Shown here in pieces: positions 9,021 through 16,749 of a stretch of DNA of 64,000 nt (position 1 is its first letter; every line of letters starts with the position of its first letter). The stretch is taken from the NCBI RefSeq assembly GCF_000515315.1, contig NZ_KI911562.1, positions 1,198,505 to 1,262,504 on the forward strand. The letters run 5' to 3'. The notes under the pieces are model-generated. The model searched no databases, was not told the DNA's origin, and saw nothing but the letters and a program-made list of their open reading frames with translations. The position numbers and the translations under genes were made by a program. The stretch comes from Asinibacterium sp. OR53. Lineage in GTDB: Bacteria > Bacteroidota > Bacteroidia > Chitinophagales > Chitinophagaceae.

Positions 9021-9794
9021 ATGTCATCAAATTTTGAACAATTCAAGAAACTGCACCAGGCGAATCATTTATTCGTACTCCCGAACGCCTGGGATGCCAG
9101 GAGTGCACAGCTTTTCCAGGAAAATGCATTTCCTGCCATTGGTACATCCAGCGCGGCTGTAGCTGCCAGCCTGGGCTATGAAGATGGAGAAGGAATGTTG
9201 TTTTCAGACTACCTGCTGATCATTAAACGGATACTGGCTTCTGTACATGTTCCGGTAACCGTTGATATGGAAATGGGGTATGGGAAAACCAATGAGCAGA
9301 TTTTTGCAAACATGCAGCAGTTGGCTGAGCTGGGCGTAGCCGGCGTTAATATCGAAGATTCTGAGATCATTCAATCAAAGCGTTCTTTGAAAAAAGCAGC
9401 TGCATTTGCAAAAACGATTGAATTCATTAAGGACGGGCTGTCTGCTAAAAACCTGTCTCTTTTCATCAATGTCCGTTGCGACACTTATATCCTCCATGTA
9501 AAAGATGCGCCCAAGGAAACGATCAGCCGGTTAAAGATGTATGAAGCAACCGGGGCCGACGGCGTTTTCCTGCCATGCATCAGCCGGGAAGAGGATATCA
9601 ATGAAGCAGTGAGCAATACCCAATTACCCATCAACGTTATGTGCATACCAGGCCTTCCCGATTTTGATACACTGAATAAGCTTGGCGTGAAACGTGCCAG
9701 CATGGGGCCTTTCCTGTTCAATAAAACATATAAGAAAGCGGGAGAGCTGTCACAAAAGGTTATTGAAAAAGCAAACTTTTCTTCTATTCTTTAA
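9021..9794 (+). CDS. Isocitrate lyase/PEP mutase-family enzyme
   Basis: The 257-residue protein has the PEP mutase/2-methylisocitrate lyase barrel pattern: PNAWDARSAQLF at the N-terminus, VTVDMEMGYG carrying acidic metal-binding residues, and GVNIEDS with the conserved glutamate-aspartate pair. Members cleave or rearrange C-C or C-P bonds of small 2-oxo or hydroxy acids. The KKCGHK-type lyase loop is not evident, so I assign neither isocitrate lyase nor PEP mutase activity. It is followed after 20 bp by a small NTF2-like gene, probably in the same transcript. Confidence 0.8.
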   Translation: MSSNFEQFKKLHQANHLFVLPNAWDARSAQLFQENAFPAIGTSSAAVAASLGYEDGEGMLFSDYLLIIKRILASVHVPVTVDMEMGYGKTNEQIFANMQQLAELGVAGVNIEDSEIIQSKRSLKKAAAFAKTIEFIKDGLSAKNLSLFINVRCDTYILHVKDAPKETISRLKMYEATGADGVFLPCISREEDINEAVSNTQLPINVMCIPGLPDFDTLNKLGVKRASMGPFLFNKTYKKAGELSQKVIEKANFSSIL

Positions 9795-9814
9795 TTCATT
9801 TAAAAACTATCATT

Positions 9815-10195
9815 ATGATTGTATCTAAAAAAGCAACAGACACGCATGCCATGCTGGCGGCAGCCTATAACACGGGCGACATCGATACGGTGTTAAGCAT
9901 GTACGATGTAAACGGAATTATCGTAGCTGCACCCGGCAGTCCGGTATCGGGGAAAGCGCAATTCACCGATGCAGTAAAAGCTATCCTCGCCATTAAGGGG
10001 AAGATGGAAATTAAAACTGTGTATTGCCTTCAATCCGGCGATGTTGCAGTAGGCAGATCGGAGTGGAGCATCACAGAAGGAGATGAAACGAAGGTGAGCG
10101 CCAAAGGAGTGGAAGTGATGAAGCAACAGGAAGATGGCACCTGGAAGGTTTTGATTGACCATGCGTTTGGTGCAGAAGCGGGGCTTACGGTATAA
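9815..10195 (+). CDS. NTF2-like (SnoaL/DUF4440) small protein
   Basis: The 126-residue protein has the alpha+beta cone pattern of NTF2-like proteins: an N-terminal helix pair (THAMLAAAYNTGDIDTVLSMY) and late strands ending in the typical EVMKQQEDGTWKVLIDHAFG. The family includes cyclases, isomerases and ligand-binding proteins, so no reaction can be named. It follows the PEP-mutase-like gene by 20 bp and is closed by a strong hairpin terminator 17 bp downstream, so the two genes probably form one unit. Confidence 0.8.
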   Translation: MIVSKKATDTHAMLAAAYNTGDIDTVLSMYDVNGIIVAAPGSPVSGKAQFTDAVKAILAIKGKMEIKTVYCLQSGDVAVGRSEWSITEGDETKVSAKGVEVMKQQEDGTWKVLIDHAFGAEAGLTV

Positions 10196-10212
10196 GATTT
10201 TATCGATTGATC

Positions 10213-10243
10213 AAACAGGCCTGCGTTTCAAGCAGGCCTGTTT
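10213..10243 (+). terminator. Rho-independent-type hairpin
   Basis: AAACAGGCCTGC and GCAGGCCTGTTT form a perfect 12-bp stem with a 7-base loop directly after the NTF2-like stop codon. The stem begins with A and ends with T, as in bidirectional terminators, though the following T run is short. Confidence 0.75.
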
Positions 10244-10349
10244 GTATATTATTTATTCTAGTTGAATCTGGGCCACTAAGGTATGCCAGGGTAGTATTAC
10301 TTTTATTGCAGGAATCAGAAAGAATATTTATCAACGAATAAAACCTGCT

Positions 10350-10781
10350 ATGAAAAAATCTGCTCAAATCAGCCAACTGTATTTACGTATTGCCATTGGT
10401 ATTGGCTACCTGGTACCGGGTCTGGACCGCCTCGGCGTGTGGGGCCCGCCGGGCGGCAAGCATATTTCATGGGGCAATTGGGAAACCTTCTTAAAGTATG
10501 CGACCGAAGTAATGGGTTTCTTACCAACGTCTATTGCCTCTGTATTCGCAGTGCTGGCAACTATTGGAGAAATTGCTTTCGGCGTGTTACTCCTTTTGGG
10601 AAAGTGGACACGGCTGGCTGCGCTGGGTAGCGGTGTACTTTCCTTGTTGTTTGCTGTTTCCATGACCATTTCTTTTGGGATCGTTTCTCCTCTTAGTTAC
10701 TCTGTTTTTACACTGAGTGCCGGAAGTTTCCTTTTATCAACGCTGAACGATTACAGATGGAGTCTTGATGCGCGCTCTTAA
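10350..10781 (+). CDS. DoxX-family membrane protein
   Basis: The 143-residue protein has four hydrophobic segments and the DoxX family pattern, including LRIAIGIGYLVPGLDRLG near the N-terminus and GEIAFGVLLLLGKWTRLAALGSGVL in the second half. DoxX proteins are small inner-membrane proteins linked to oxidation or quinone metabolism, with uncertain function. It is a single gene after the terminator at 10213-10243. Confidence 0.8.
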   Translation: MKKSAQISQLYLRIAIGIGYLVPGLDRLGVWGPPGGKHISWGNWETFLKYATEVMGFLPTSIASVFAVLATIGEIAFGVLLLLGKWTRLAALGSGVLSLLFAVSMTISFGIVSPLSYSVFTLSAGSFLLSTLNDYRWSLDARS

Positions 10782-10875
10782 AATTATCGATATGAAACAA
10801 CCAGGAAGCCGCTTCCTATGACCTGCCAAACGGATTGTACAGCTTAACCGGGAACCCCAGTAAAACACAAATTTT

Positions 10876-10968
10876 ATGGAAGCAATTACAGTAAGGAAAG
10901 CTACGGAAGCAGATGAAAAAACAGGGTTCGCCAAACACATGGCGGAAATGCGTTTCAACCTGGGATAG
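10876..10968 (+). pseudogene. GNAT acetyltransferase N-terminal remnant
   Basis: An ATG-initiated frame reads MEAITVRKATEADE, a characteristic GNAT N-acetyltransferase opening, but stops after 30 codons. No continuation of the fold is visible in any frame of the following 150 bases, so this is most likely a truncated relic. The rest of the gap from 10782 to 11080 shows only a short CCCGT/ACGGG hairpin at 11053-11065. Confidence 0.45.
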
Positions 10969-11080
10969 CCAATCGAGGCGCTTTTGAAGGGGGGTACTGT
11001 CAGTCTCTGCCATACCCATCATTTCTGAATCAGATAAGTCAACTTTATTTCACCCGTTTCACGGGAGTTTTCCAAACTAT

Positions 11081-11108
11081 TGAGTAATTTTACTCATTGT
11101 ATTGAGTA
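11081..11108 (+). promoter_or_regulatory. Triple TGAGTA half-sites before the AAA/DUF4143 gene
   Basis: TGAGTA (11081-11086) and TACTCA (11091-11096) form an inverted repeat with a 4-base spacer, and a third TGAGTA follows at 11103-11108, 22 bases (about two helical turns) after the first. The cluster lies just upstream of the ATG at 11120, a location suited to an operator. Confidence 0.4.
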
Positions 11109-11119
11109 AATTGTCGATT

Positions 11120-12304
11120 ATGTTTGAAAGACCTCATTTACAGGTACTTATAAGGCGTATTCAGGAAGAAAGGAAGTTTATCCAGGTGCTCACTGGGCCG
11201 AGACAAGTAGGCAAAACCACACTGGTGACTCAATTAGTGAAGAAAATGGCGCTGCCTGATTTGTTTGAATCTGCCGATGCCATCCCTTCTGCAAATACCA
11301 CCTGGATTGAGCAGATTTGGGAAACCGCCCGGTTGAAAATGCAGCAAGCCAACTCTCCGGCATTTCTTTTGGTGATTGATGAGATTCAGAAGATAGATAA
11401 CTGGAGTGAAGTGGTGAAACGTTTATGGGATGAAGATACCCGGAAAGCGGTCAATATTAAAGTGATTTTGCTGGGCTCATCACGTTTGCTAATGCAGCGG
11501 GGTTTATCAGAATCATTGGCTGGCCGCTTTGAAAGTACTTACCTGGGACATTGGAGCTTTCCCGAAATGCAGGCTGCGTTTGGATGGAGCGCCGATCAAT
11601 ATGCATGGTTTGGAGGCTACCCGGGTTCTGCAACACTGATTGAAGATGAAGAAAGGTGGAAACAATACATCAGCCATTCTTTGATAGAAACAAGTATATC
11701 TAAAGATATACTGATGCTTACCAGGGTAGATAAGCCGGCGTTATTGAAACGTTTATTTGAAATAGGATGCCTGTATTCGGGTCAAATACTTTCTTATACA
11801 AAGATGCAGGGCCAGTTGCAAGACGCGGGCAACACTACCACCCTTTCACATTACCTCGATTTGCTGAATACCGCAGGCTTGCTCGGAGGCATAGAAGCTT
11901 ATGCAGCAGATATTGTACGCAAACGGGCTTCAAGTCCCAAATTCCAGGTGCATAATACTGCATTGATCAGTGCTCAACGGGCAGAACTATTCAGGGAAAT
12001 CCGTGGGGATGCAACTATGTGGGGAAGAATAGTAGAATCTTCTGCAGGTGCACACCTTGTTAATCATGCACTTACAGAAAATTTCAATGTGCATTATTGG
12101 CGGCACCGCGATGCGGAGGTCGATTTTGTGATCGAGAAACGTGGTAAGGTGATAGGTATCGAAATTAAAAGTGGGGGGGACGTAGCCACTTCAGGGATGG
12201 AACAGTTTAAAAAACAGTTCCATCCTCATAAGATACTGTTAGTTGGCAAAGCTGGGTTGCCATGGGAGGAATTTTTATCTATTAACCCCGCCTCATTATT
12301 TTAA
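11120..12304 (+). CDS. AAA ATPase with DUF4143 domain
   Basis: From the ATG at 11120 the protein has 394 residues. An AAA_14-type ATPase domain carries Walker A GPRQVGKT at 26-33 and Walker B LLVIDEIQKI, followed by a C-terminal DUF4143 domain ending in a PD-(D/E)XK-like stretch (DAEVDFVIEKRGKVIGIEIK). Such proteins are common, highly mobile and often single-gene; their role is unsettled, with DNA-related or toxin-like functions proposed. A longer frame opens with TTG at 11102, but that codon overlaps the third TGAGTA half-site, so I prefer the ATG. No partner gene is adjacent. Confidence 0.85.
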   Translation: MFERPHLQVLIRRIQEERKFIQVLTGPRQVGKTTLVTQLVKKMALPDLFESADAIPSANTTWIEQIWETARLKMQQANSPAFLLVIDEIQKIDNWSEVVKRLWDEDTRKAVNIKVILLGSSRLLMQRGLSESLAGRFESTYLGHWSFPEMQAAFGWSADQYAWFGGYPGSATLIEDEERWKQYISHSLIETSISKDILMLTRVDKPALLKRLFEIGCLYSGQILSYTKMQGQLQDAGNTTTLSHYLDLLNTAGLLGGIEAYAADIVRKRASSPKFQVHNTALISAQRAELFREIRGDATMWGRIVESSAGAHLVNHALTENFNVHYWRHRDAEVDFVIEKRGKVIGIEIKSGGDVATSGMEQFKKQFHPHKILLVGKAGLPWEEFLSINPASLF

Positions 12305-12334
12305 CCTTAATGCGTCCAACAATTAAGGGGTTGA

Positions 12335-12484
12335 TATACTCATAATTTTTATCATCCAAATCCTGGACAAAGTGAGCATCTAAGTGGCACTTATAAATTT
12401 ATACAAGTTTGGCAAAAGGCAGAAAATGGTTGGAAACTTTCAAGAGTTATTAGCTACTCTCATGCTAAAATGAATAATAATTAA
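12335..12484 (+). pseudogene. C-terminal remnant of an NTF2-like (SnoaL/DUF4440) gene
   Basis: After a stop at 12332-12334 this frame reads without an initiating ATG and ends TYKFIQVWQKAENGWKLSRV... and a TAA at 12482-12484. The segment matches the last two strands of NTF2-like proteins (compare the intact member at 9815-10195). The 5' two-thirds are missing, so it is a relic. The rest of the 12305-12547 gap holds nothing else I recognise. Confidence 0.45.
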
Positions 12485-12547
12485 AAAAGGAGTCGATATA
12501 CAAATTGAATAGATTATCCCATTCATAAAAAGAGAAAAATAAAAATC

Positions 12548-12985
12548 ATGGCACTCATCAATCCACACATTAACTTTAATGGCAATGCTGAAGAAGCATT
12601 CAATTTTTATAGATCAGTATTTGGCGGAGATTTCGCAAAAATTATCCGTTTCAAAGATCTGTCAAGTCCTGAATTTCCAATACCAGAACATGAGGCAAAC
12701 AAAATAATGCACATTGCTTTGCCCATCGGTAAAAGTGTTTTAATGGCCAATGATGTTCCGGAAAGTATGGGACGGACAAATGAAAGAGAAAACAGAAGTA
12801 AAATTGTTATCAGTGCAGAAAGCAAAGCCGAAGCTGACAAGCTATTTAATGGGCTTTCAGCGGGTGGGGAAATTGAAATGCCAATTTCAGATAGTCCCTG
12901 GGGCTCCTATTTTGGCATGTTTAGAGACAAATATGGGATTGAATGGATGGTAGATTTTGATCCCCAAAATAATGGGCAGGTTTAG
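12548..12985 (+). CDS. PhnB-like VOC (glyoxalase-fold) protein
   Basis: The 145-residue protein matches the PhnB/3-demethylubiquinone methyltransferase-like branch of the VOC superfamily: NPHINFNGNAEEAFNFYRSVFGG at the N-terminus, KIMHIALPIG in the middle and SPWGSYFGMFRDKYGIEWMVDF at the end. VOC proteins are metal-dependent enzymes or resistance proteins; the activity is unassigned. It stands alone between decayed fragments, and a methyltransferase remnant on the other strand abuts its stop codon. Confidence 0.85.
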   Translation: MALINPHINFNGNAEEAFNFYRSVFGGDFAKIIRFKDLSSPEFPIPEHEANKIMHIALPIGKSVLMANDVPESMGRTNERENRSKIVISAESKAEADKLFNGLSAGGEIEMPISDSPWGSYFGMFRDKYGIEWMVDFDPQNNGQV

Positions 12986-13069
12986 TTACGTAGCCATATC
13001 CTGCACCGATATCAACCAGTGTGTCTCCGCTTTTTAAATTGATCAATTCAATGACGTTTAAACATTCTC
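12986..13069 (-). pseudogene. Remnant of a class I SAM methyltransferase
   Basis: Read on the minus strand this segment encodes NVIELINLKSGDTLVDIGAG followed by YGYVT, which is the SAM-binding motif I of class I methyltransferases with its preceding helix. The frame has a stop just upstream and runs at its other end straight into the antisense of the VOC gene, so both ends of the original gene are lost. Confidence 0.5.
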
Positions 13070-13169
13070 AGATAACTTTATTCTTCTACCCACTCACTTG
13101 AATTGTAAATCAATGCTTAAGTTGCTCCATTGTGTTCAAATGGCCAACTCCACCACACTGTGCATGTGA

Positions 13170-13556
13170 TACTCTATACTCCAGTACGGCGTCCACAGTG
13201 TGGTGGATGCGGTACTCTATACTCCAGTAGGGCGTCCACAGTGTGGTGGATGTGGTACTCTATACTCCAGTACGGCGTCCACAGTGTGGTGAATGCGGTA
13301 CTCTATACCCCAGTACGGCGTCCACAGTGTGGTGGATGCGGTACTCTATACTCCAGTACGGCGTCCACAGTGTGGTGGATGTGGTACTCTATACTCCAGT
13401 ACGGTGCCCACAGTGTGGTGGATGTGGTGCACTATGCTCCAGTACGGCGCCCACGGTGTGGTGGATGTGATGCACTATACTCCAGTAGGGCGTCCACAGT
13501 GTGGTGGATGTGGTGCACTATGCTACAGTACGGCACCCATAGTGCTGAGATATTGG
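13170..13556. repeat. Nine tandem copies of a 43-bp unit
   Basis: Nine head-to-tail copies start at 13170, 13213, 13256, 13299, 13342, 13385, 13428, 13471 and 13514; the last is the most diverged. Each unit contains two small dyads: GTACT...AGTAC around a 9-base loop (in most copies) and CCACA-G-TGTGG. A reversed copy of the second core, CCACCACACTGTG, sits at 13150-13162. There are no unique spacers, so it is not a CRISPR array. As 43 is not a multiple of three, a frame crossing the array runs through all three frames and yields 43-residue repeat peptides; I regard those frames as artefacts. Confidence 0.9.
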
Positions 13557-13823
13557 CGAATAAGTTAGTTCCGTTGCTTCGCCAGTAGTGCCAACAGCCT
13601 TTGCCATACCATAGAGTTACCCTGGAGAGATAATCAGCGCAACCGCTCCTGTATCCCGGAGGCTCGGTACAGGATGGTGATCCGCCGCCAGATACATGGC
13701 AGTAGCGGGAACGGTAGTAGATACAGTATTAATACGTGTTACCGTCTTTATGTTATTCTATAATTTTCCATTTGAAGCGTTATAAGTTATGAGGACTGGT
13801 CTAATCCGGGTAACTTTGTCTAT
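13557..13823. other. Gene-free stretch after the tandem repeat
   Basis: No supported gene is present. On the minus strand an initiator-less frame between about 13620 and 13740 reads VNTVSTTVPATAMYLAAD and onward to a stop, which could be a decayed coding fragment; I do not recognise the family. The final part is AT-rich and probably carries the promoter of the DUF488 gene. Confidence 0.3.
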
Positions 13824-14708
13824 ATGTTTTATCGCAGAAAGTTGATAATGAGCATTTTGGAGGTTTTCGGAGGTAACCTGGGAAAAATCAACCTACAGAA
13901 GATTCTTTTCCTGGTAACCAACCGGCAAGCAAAACCAGTTTACGGGTTTATTCCGTATAAATATGGATCGTATTCCTATTCTGCTAACGCAGACCTGACC
14001 GCGATGGTCAAACATGGGTTTATTTCCGAGGATACAACAAGCTTTACAAAAAAAGACCAGCTGTCTTATCTCAAATCGCTGACTGAGGTTGACCAGAATC
14101 TTGTAAAGCAAGTATATGGGTTGTATAAAGATACGGATGCAGATGGATTGATGAAACATACTTATTTGCATTACCCTTACTACGCAATTAATAGCTTAAA
14201 GGCGAAAGAGCTACTCAGTACTGAGGAGATGGAGAAAGTAAGTGCATCATCTCCGAAGGGAAATGATACAATTCTTTTCACTATTGGGTACGAAGGCATT
14301 AGCCTCGAAGCTTACCTGAACAGGTTAATTAAAAACGATGTAAAAGTACTGGTAGATGTACGGAATAATCCGCTGAGCCAGAAATACGGTTTCTCAAAAA
14401 GTCAGTTGATACGTTTTTGTGAAAGCCTGAACATTGAATACAGGCATTTCCCGGAAGTGGGCATCCAGTCTGCCGAAAGAAAAGAACTGAAAGATCAGCA
14501 CGATTATGACGAACTGTTTTGTGGCTATCGTGAGCGTACGCTTGCAGCAACTGGTTCAACGCAACAGCTGATACTCGACTTGCTTAAGGAGAAAAAAAGA
14601 ATAGCATTAACATGCTTTGAAGCCAATATATGCCAATGTCATCGTAAACACCTGGCAGAATCTATTACCCATCTTGCCGGATGGCATTATTCACTAAAAC
14701 ACATTTGA
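13824..14708 (+). CDS. DUF488 protein with N-terminal Panacea/DUF4065-like domain
   Basis: The 294-residue protein has two parts. Residues about 1-125 (LGKINLQKILFLV, then YGFIPYKYGSYSYSANADL) resemble the SocA/Panacea (DUF4065) domain known from antitoxins. Residues about 150-294 form a DUF488 domain, seen as FTIGYEGISLEAYLNRL, VLVDVRNNPLSQKYGFSKSQL and the cysteine-rich CFEANICQCHRKHLAE. The stop codon overlaps the ATG of the next gene (TGATG), so the two are translationally coupled. Known Panacea domains neutralise diverse toxins; a toxin-antitoxin or defence role here is inference. Start could also be the ATG nine codons in. Confidence 0.65.
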   Translation: MFYRRKLIMSILEVFGGNLGKINLQKILFLVTNRQAKPVYGFIPYKYGSYSYSANADLTAMVKHGFISEDTTSFTKKDQLSYLKSLTEVDQNLVKQVYGLYKDTDADGLMKHTYLHYPYYAINSLKAKELLSTEEMEKVSASSPKGNDTILFTIGYEGISLEAYLNRLIKNDVKVLVDVRNNPLSQKYGFSKSQLIRFCESLNIEYRHFPEVGIQSAERKELKDQHDYDELFCGYRERTLAATGSTQQLILDLLKEKKRIALTCFEANICQCHRKHLAESITHLAGWHYSLKHI

Positions 14709-15553
14709 TGGCCAAAACCAGGGTACTGATTGCTGTAAAAACTTATCCAACCATTTCTACTAAATATGATGAATTGGTTTGCACGGCAGGTTTCCTGGAG
14801 GATGGGAGTTGGATCAGGATCTATCCGGTTCAGTTCAGAAAAAAAGCCTATTCGCAACAATACAGTAAGTATCAATGGATAGAGCTGGACCTTGTTAAGA
14901 ATACCAGCGATTTCAGGCCCGAAAGTTACCGTCCGTATTCGCATGATTCAGAAATTGATATTGTTGGTCATATAGAAGCGGATGGGGGAAGTTGGGATGA
15001 ACGCAGAAAGTTCGTGATGAAAAAGGTGTATACCAACCTTACCCAACTCATTGCTGAAGCGAAGGATAAAAGCATAGGCACTTCACTTGCAGTGTTTAAA
15101 CCAAAGGAGGTGCTTGATATGAAAGTGAAGTCATGTACTAGAGAATGGGATAAGGAAAAGCTGGCTTCATTACAGCAATTGAGCATTTTTGAATCTGCTA
15201 TTGAGGACCGACCTAAAGTTGTTCGAAAACTCCCGTATGAATTTTCCTATGTGTTTACTGATGAAAAAGGAAAGCAGGCTACCCTGATGATTGAAGATTG
15301 GGAATTGGGTCAACTCTACTGGAAGTGTTATGACAAATATGTGCTTCAAGAGTTGCCAGATGCAGAAGCTAGAGCCATTGCCGATGTCCGCCACAAATAC
15401 ATAAATGATTTTGCCCGTACCAAGGACCTCTATTTGTATTTAGGTACAGCTAAGAATTTTCAAATGGTATCTCCTAATCCATTTCTAATCATCGGCACTT
15501 TTCACGCCAAATTTCCTCAGGCTACTGCGACGGTGCAAGGGAGCTTGTTTTAG
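14708..15553 (+). CDS. Uncharacterised protein coupled to the DUF488 gene
   Basis: A 281-residue protein that begins MAKTRVLIAVKTYPTIS; its ATG overlaps the upstream stop as TGATG, which is why I prefer 14708 over the ATG at 14681. The N-terminal half contains SWIRIYPVQFRKK and YQWIELDLVK and the C-terminal half is rich in charged and aromatic residues, ending YLGTAKNFQMVSPNPFLIIG. I do not recognise the family with confidence. Coupling to a DUF488/Panacea-like protein suggests they act together, for example as effector and regulator, but nothing in the sequence proves this. Confidence 0.65.
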   Translation: MAKTRVLIAVKTYPTISTKYDELVCTAGFLEDGSWIRIYPVQFRKKAYSQQYSKYQWIELDLVKNTSDFRPESYRPYSHDSEIDIVGHIEADGGSWDERRKFVMKKVYTNLTQLIAEAKDKSIGTSLAVFKPKEVLDMKVKSCTREWDKEKLASLQQLSIFESAIEDRPKVVRKLPYEFSYVFTDEKGKQATLMIEDWELGQLYWKCYDKYVLQELPDAEARAIADVRHKYINDFARTKDLYLYLGTAKNFQMVSPNPFLIIGTFHAKFPQATATVQGSLF

Positions 15554-15687
15554 TATTTGCAGGTTACCATCAAAGAATGCACTTTGTTGAAACAGTTAAA
15601 GTCATATTATAGTCTGACAAAACAACAATGAAAGTAAGAGTATAATATGCCGATAGGCCAACTTTTACTTTCACTGATTTCAGGGTA

Positions 15688-15891
15688 CTATTTTGTACTT
15701 ACTAGTAGCTCACGCACATTTATATCAAGCACTTTCGCAATTTCAAATAAGCGTTCAACGGTTGGTTGCATGTTATTCGTGCACCACTTCGAAACAGTAT
15801 TAATATTCACGTTTAATTGTTCAGCCAGCCAATTATTATTCCGCCCCTTTTCAGCTAAAACGGCTTTGATTCTATTGTATCCTTGCCCCAT
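15688..15891 (-). CDS. Small XRE-type helix-turn-helix regulator
   Basis: The 67-residue protein is a single HTH_3 domain: IKAVLAEKGRNNNWLAEQLN, then VNINTVSKWCTNNMQPTVER and a closing LFEIAKVLDINVRELL. Size and pattern match Cro/C.-type regulators. It is divergent from the gene at 16053 across AT-rich DNA containing a perfect 13-bp inverted repeat, one arm of which lies only 8 bp from its start codon; self-repression and control of the divergent gene are therefore likely. Confidence 0.85.
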   Translation of the reverse strand: MGQGYNRIKAVLAEKGRNNNWLAEQLNVNINTVSKWCTNNMQPTVERLFEIAKVLDINVRELLVSTK

Positions 15892-15898
15892 AAAACAG

Positions 15899-16014
15899 CT
15901 TTATAAGTATATTTCTGTGTAAAATAGGGATAATGTAGATTATGTATTTATACCTAAAATACCCTTTTAAGGGTGTATTTTATAAAATAAAAGCATTTAT
16001 TTATACTTATAAAG
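15899..16014. promoter_or_regulatory. Divergent intergenic region with two inverted repeats
   Basis: CTTTATAAGTATA (15899-15911) and TATACTTATAAAG (16002-16014) are perfect inverted copies, 13 bp each, placed close to the start of the HTH gene and before the gene at 16053. Between them lies a second dyad, AAAATACCCTT (15956-15966) and AAGGGT-G-TATTTT (15969-15981). Paired distant half-operators would suit looping or cooperative binding by the small HTH protein. Confidence 0.5.
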
Positions 16015-16052
16015 CATATTTACTTTATTTTTGAGTATTAAAACATTGAATC

Positions 16053-16367
16053 ATGAAGACTTGTTCCACAGCCCAAGTATCTTATTCCCAACCCTTCCGT
16101 CTGGAGAGGGAAATATTGCAATGCCCGCATAAGGTGTTTACCTGTTTCTTTGAAAAGTATACGCTTGCAACTGCCAAGCAATATTTAAAAGAATGGGTGG
16201 AGTTAGCTTGTGTTACCAACAGTACATTATATACCAGTTCTGAGGATAGGGTGGATTTGTTGCATTTCTGTCATTTTATGGAAGAAATGTTAGAGGCTGC
16301 ATTTATTACAAAGATGCAGAATCATGAAGCTTCACACCTTATATCTATTACCGGTATGAGTAAATAG
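16053..16367 (+). CDS. Hypothetical protein, 104 residues
   Basis: The ORF begins MKTCSTAQVSYSQPFRLERE and ends ISITGMSK. It is rich in Cys, Phe and Met, probably helical in its second half (LLHFCHFMEEMLEAAFITKM), without signal peptide or recognisable motif. It is divergent from the small HTH gene and shares an intergenic region with inverted repeats, so the HTH protein may control it. I do not recognise a family. Confidence 0.55.
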   Translation: MKTCSTAQVSYSQPFRLEREILQCPHKVFTCFFEKYTLATAKQYLKEWVELACVTNSTLYTSSEDRVDLLHFCHFMEEMLEAAFITKMQNHEASHLISITGMSK

Positions 16368-16382
16368 TATGCACAGCAGAGT

Positions 16383-16718
16383 TTACCAAAGAGGTTGGCA
16401 GTAAATGTGACCTACAGAATGACGCTTGCTTAACCAGAATTTCCACACCAACCAAAACTGGAAGGCATATCCGTATGTATACCCCAGCTCCATGATGGTG
16501 AATAATAACAGGAAAATTAGTCGAGGAATTAATACCTAACCTGACAGAATAAAAGTAAAAAAGTTGGCCAGCTTGATATCTAAAGGAACAATCGCAGGAT
16601 AACCAGCTTCATGCAGTATGTACTGACACAGCAGAGCAATGGTTACCAGATGCGCAACTGTCAGCAATAATCGTAGCGGGTTGTTGTATTTAGTGAAATA
16701 GAAATTTAATAATTCCAT
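16383..16718 (-). pseudogene. Small membrane protein gene interrupted by an in-frame TAG
   Basis: A 60-codon frame starts at 16718 (MELLNFYFTKYNNPLRLLLT) and stops at a TAG (16536-16538). In the same frame the sequence continues for 50 more codons without interruption, VLIPRLIFLLLFTIMELG and so on, to a TAA at 16383-16385. Both halves are strongly hydrophobic and together would make a membrane protein of about 110 residues with three membrane segments. The simplest reading is a nonsense mutation; a genuine 60-residue protein is the alternative. I do not recognise the family. Confidence 0.5.
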
Positions 16719-16749
16719 CTGACCTTTTTTTAACTAACCTCTCGTTGTA

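Noticed and set aside
13170..13556. CRISPR array
   Set aside because: The repeats are contiguous without unique spacers, and there are no cas genes in the window.
13130..13588. Open frames of 75-152 codons across the tandem repeat, with Cys-Gly-Gly-rich repeated peptide
   Set aside because: The 43-bp unit has no stop in any of three plus-strand frames, so long frames are automatic. Composition is unlike any neighbour, and no start signal or homologous motif is present.
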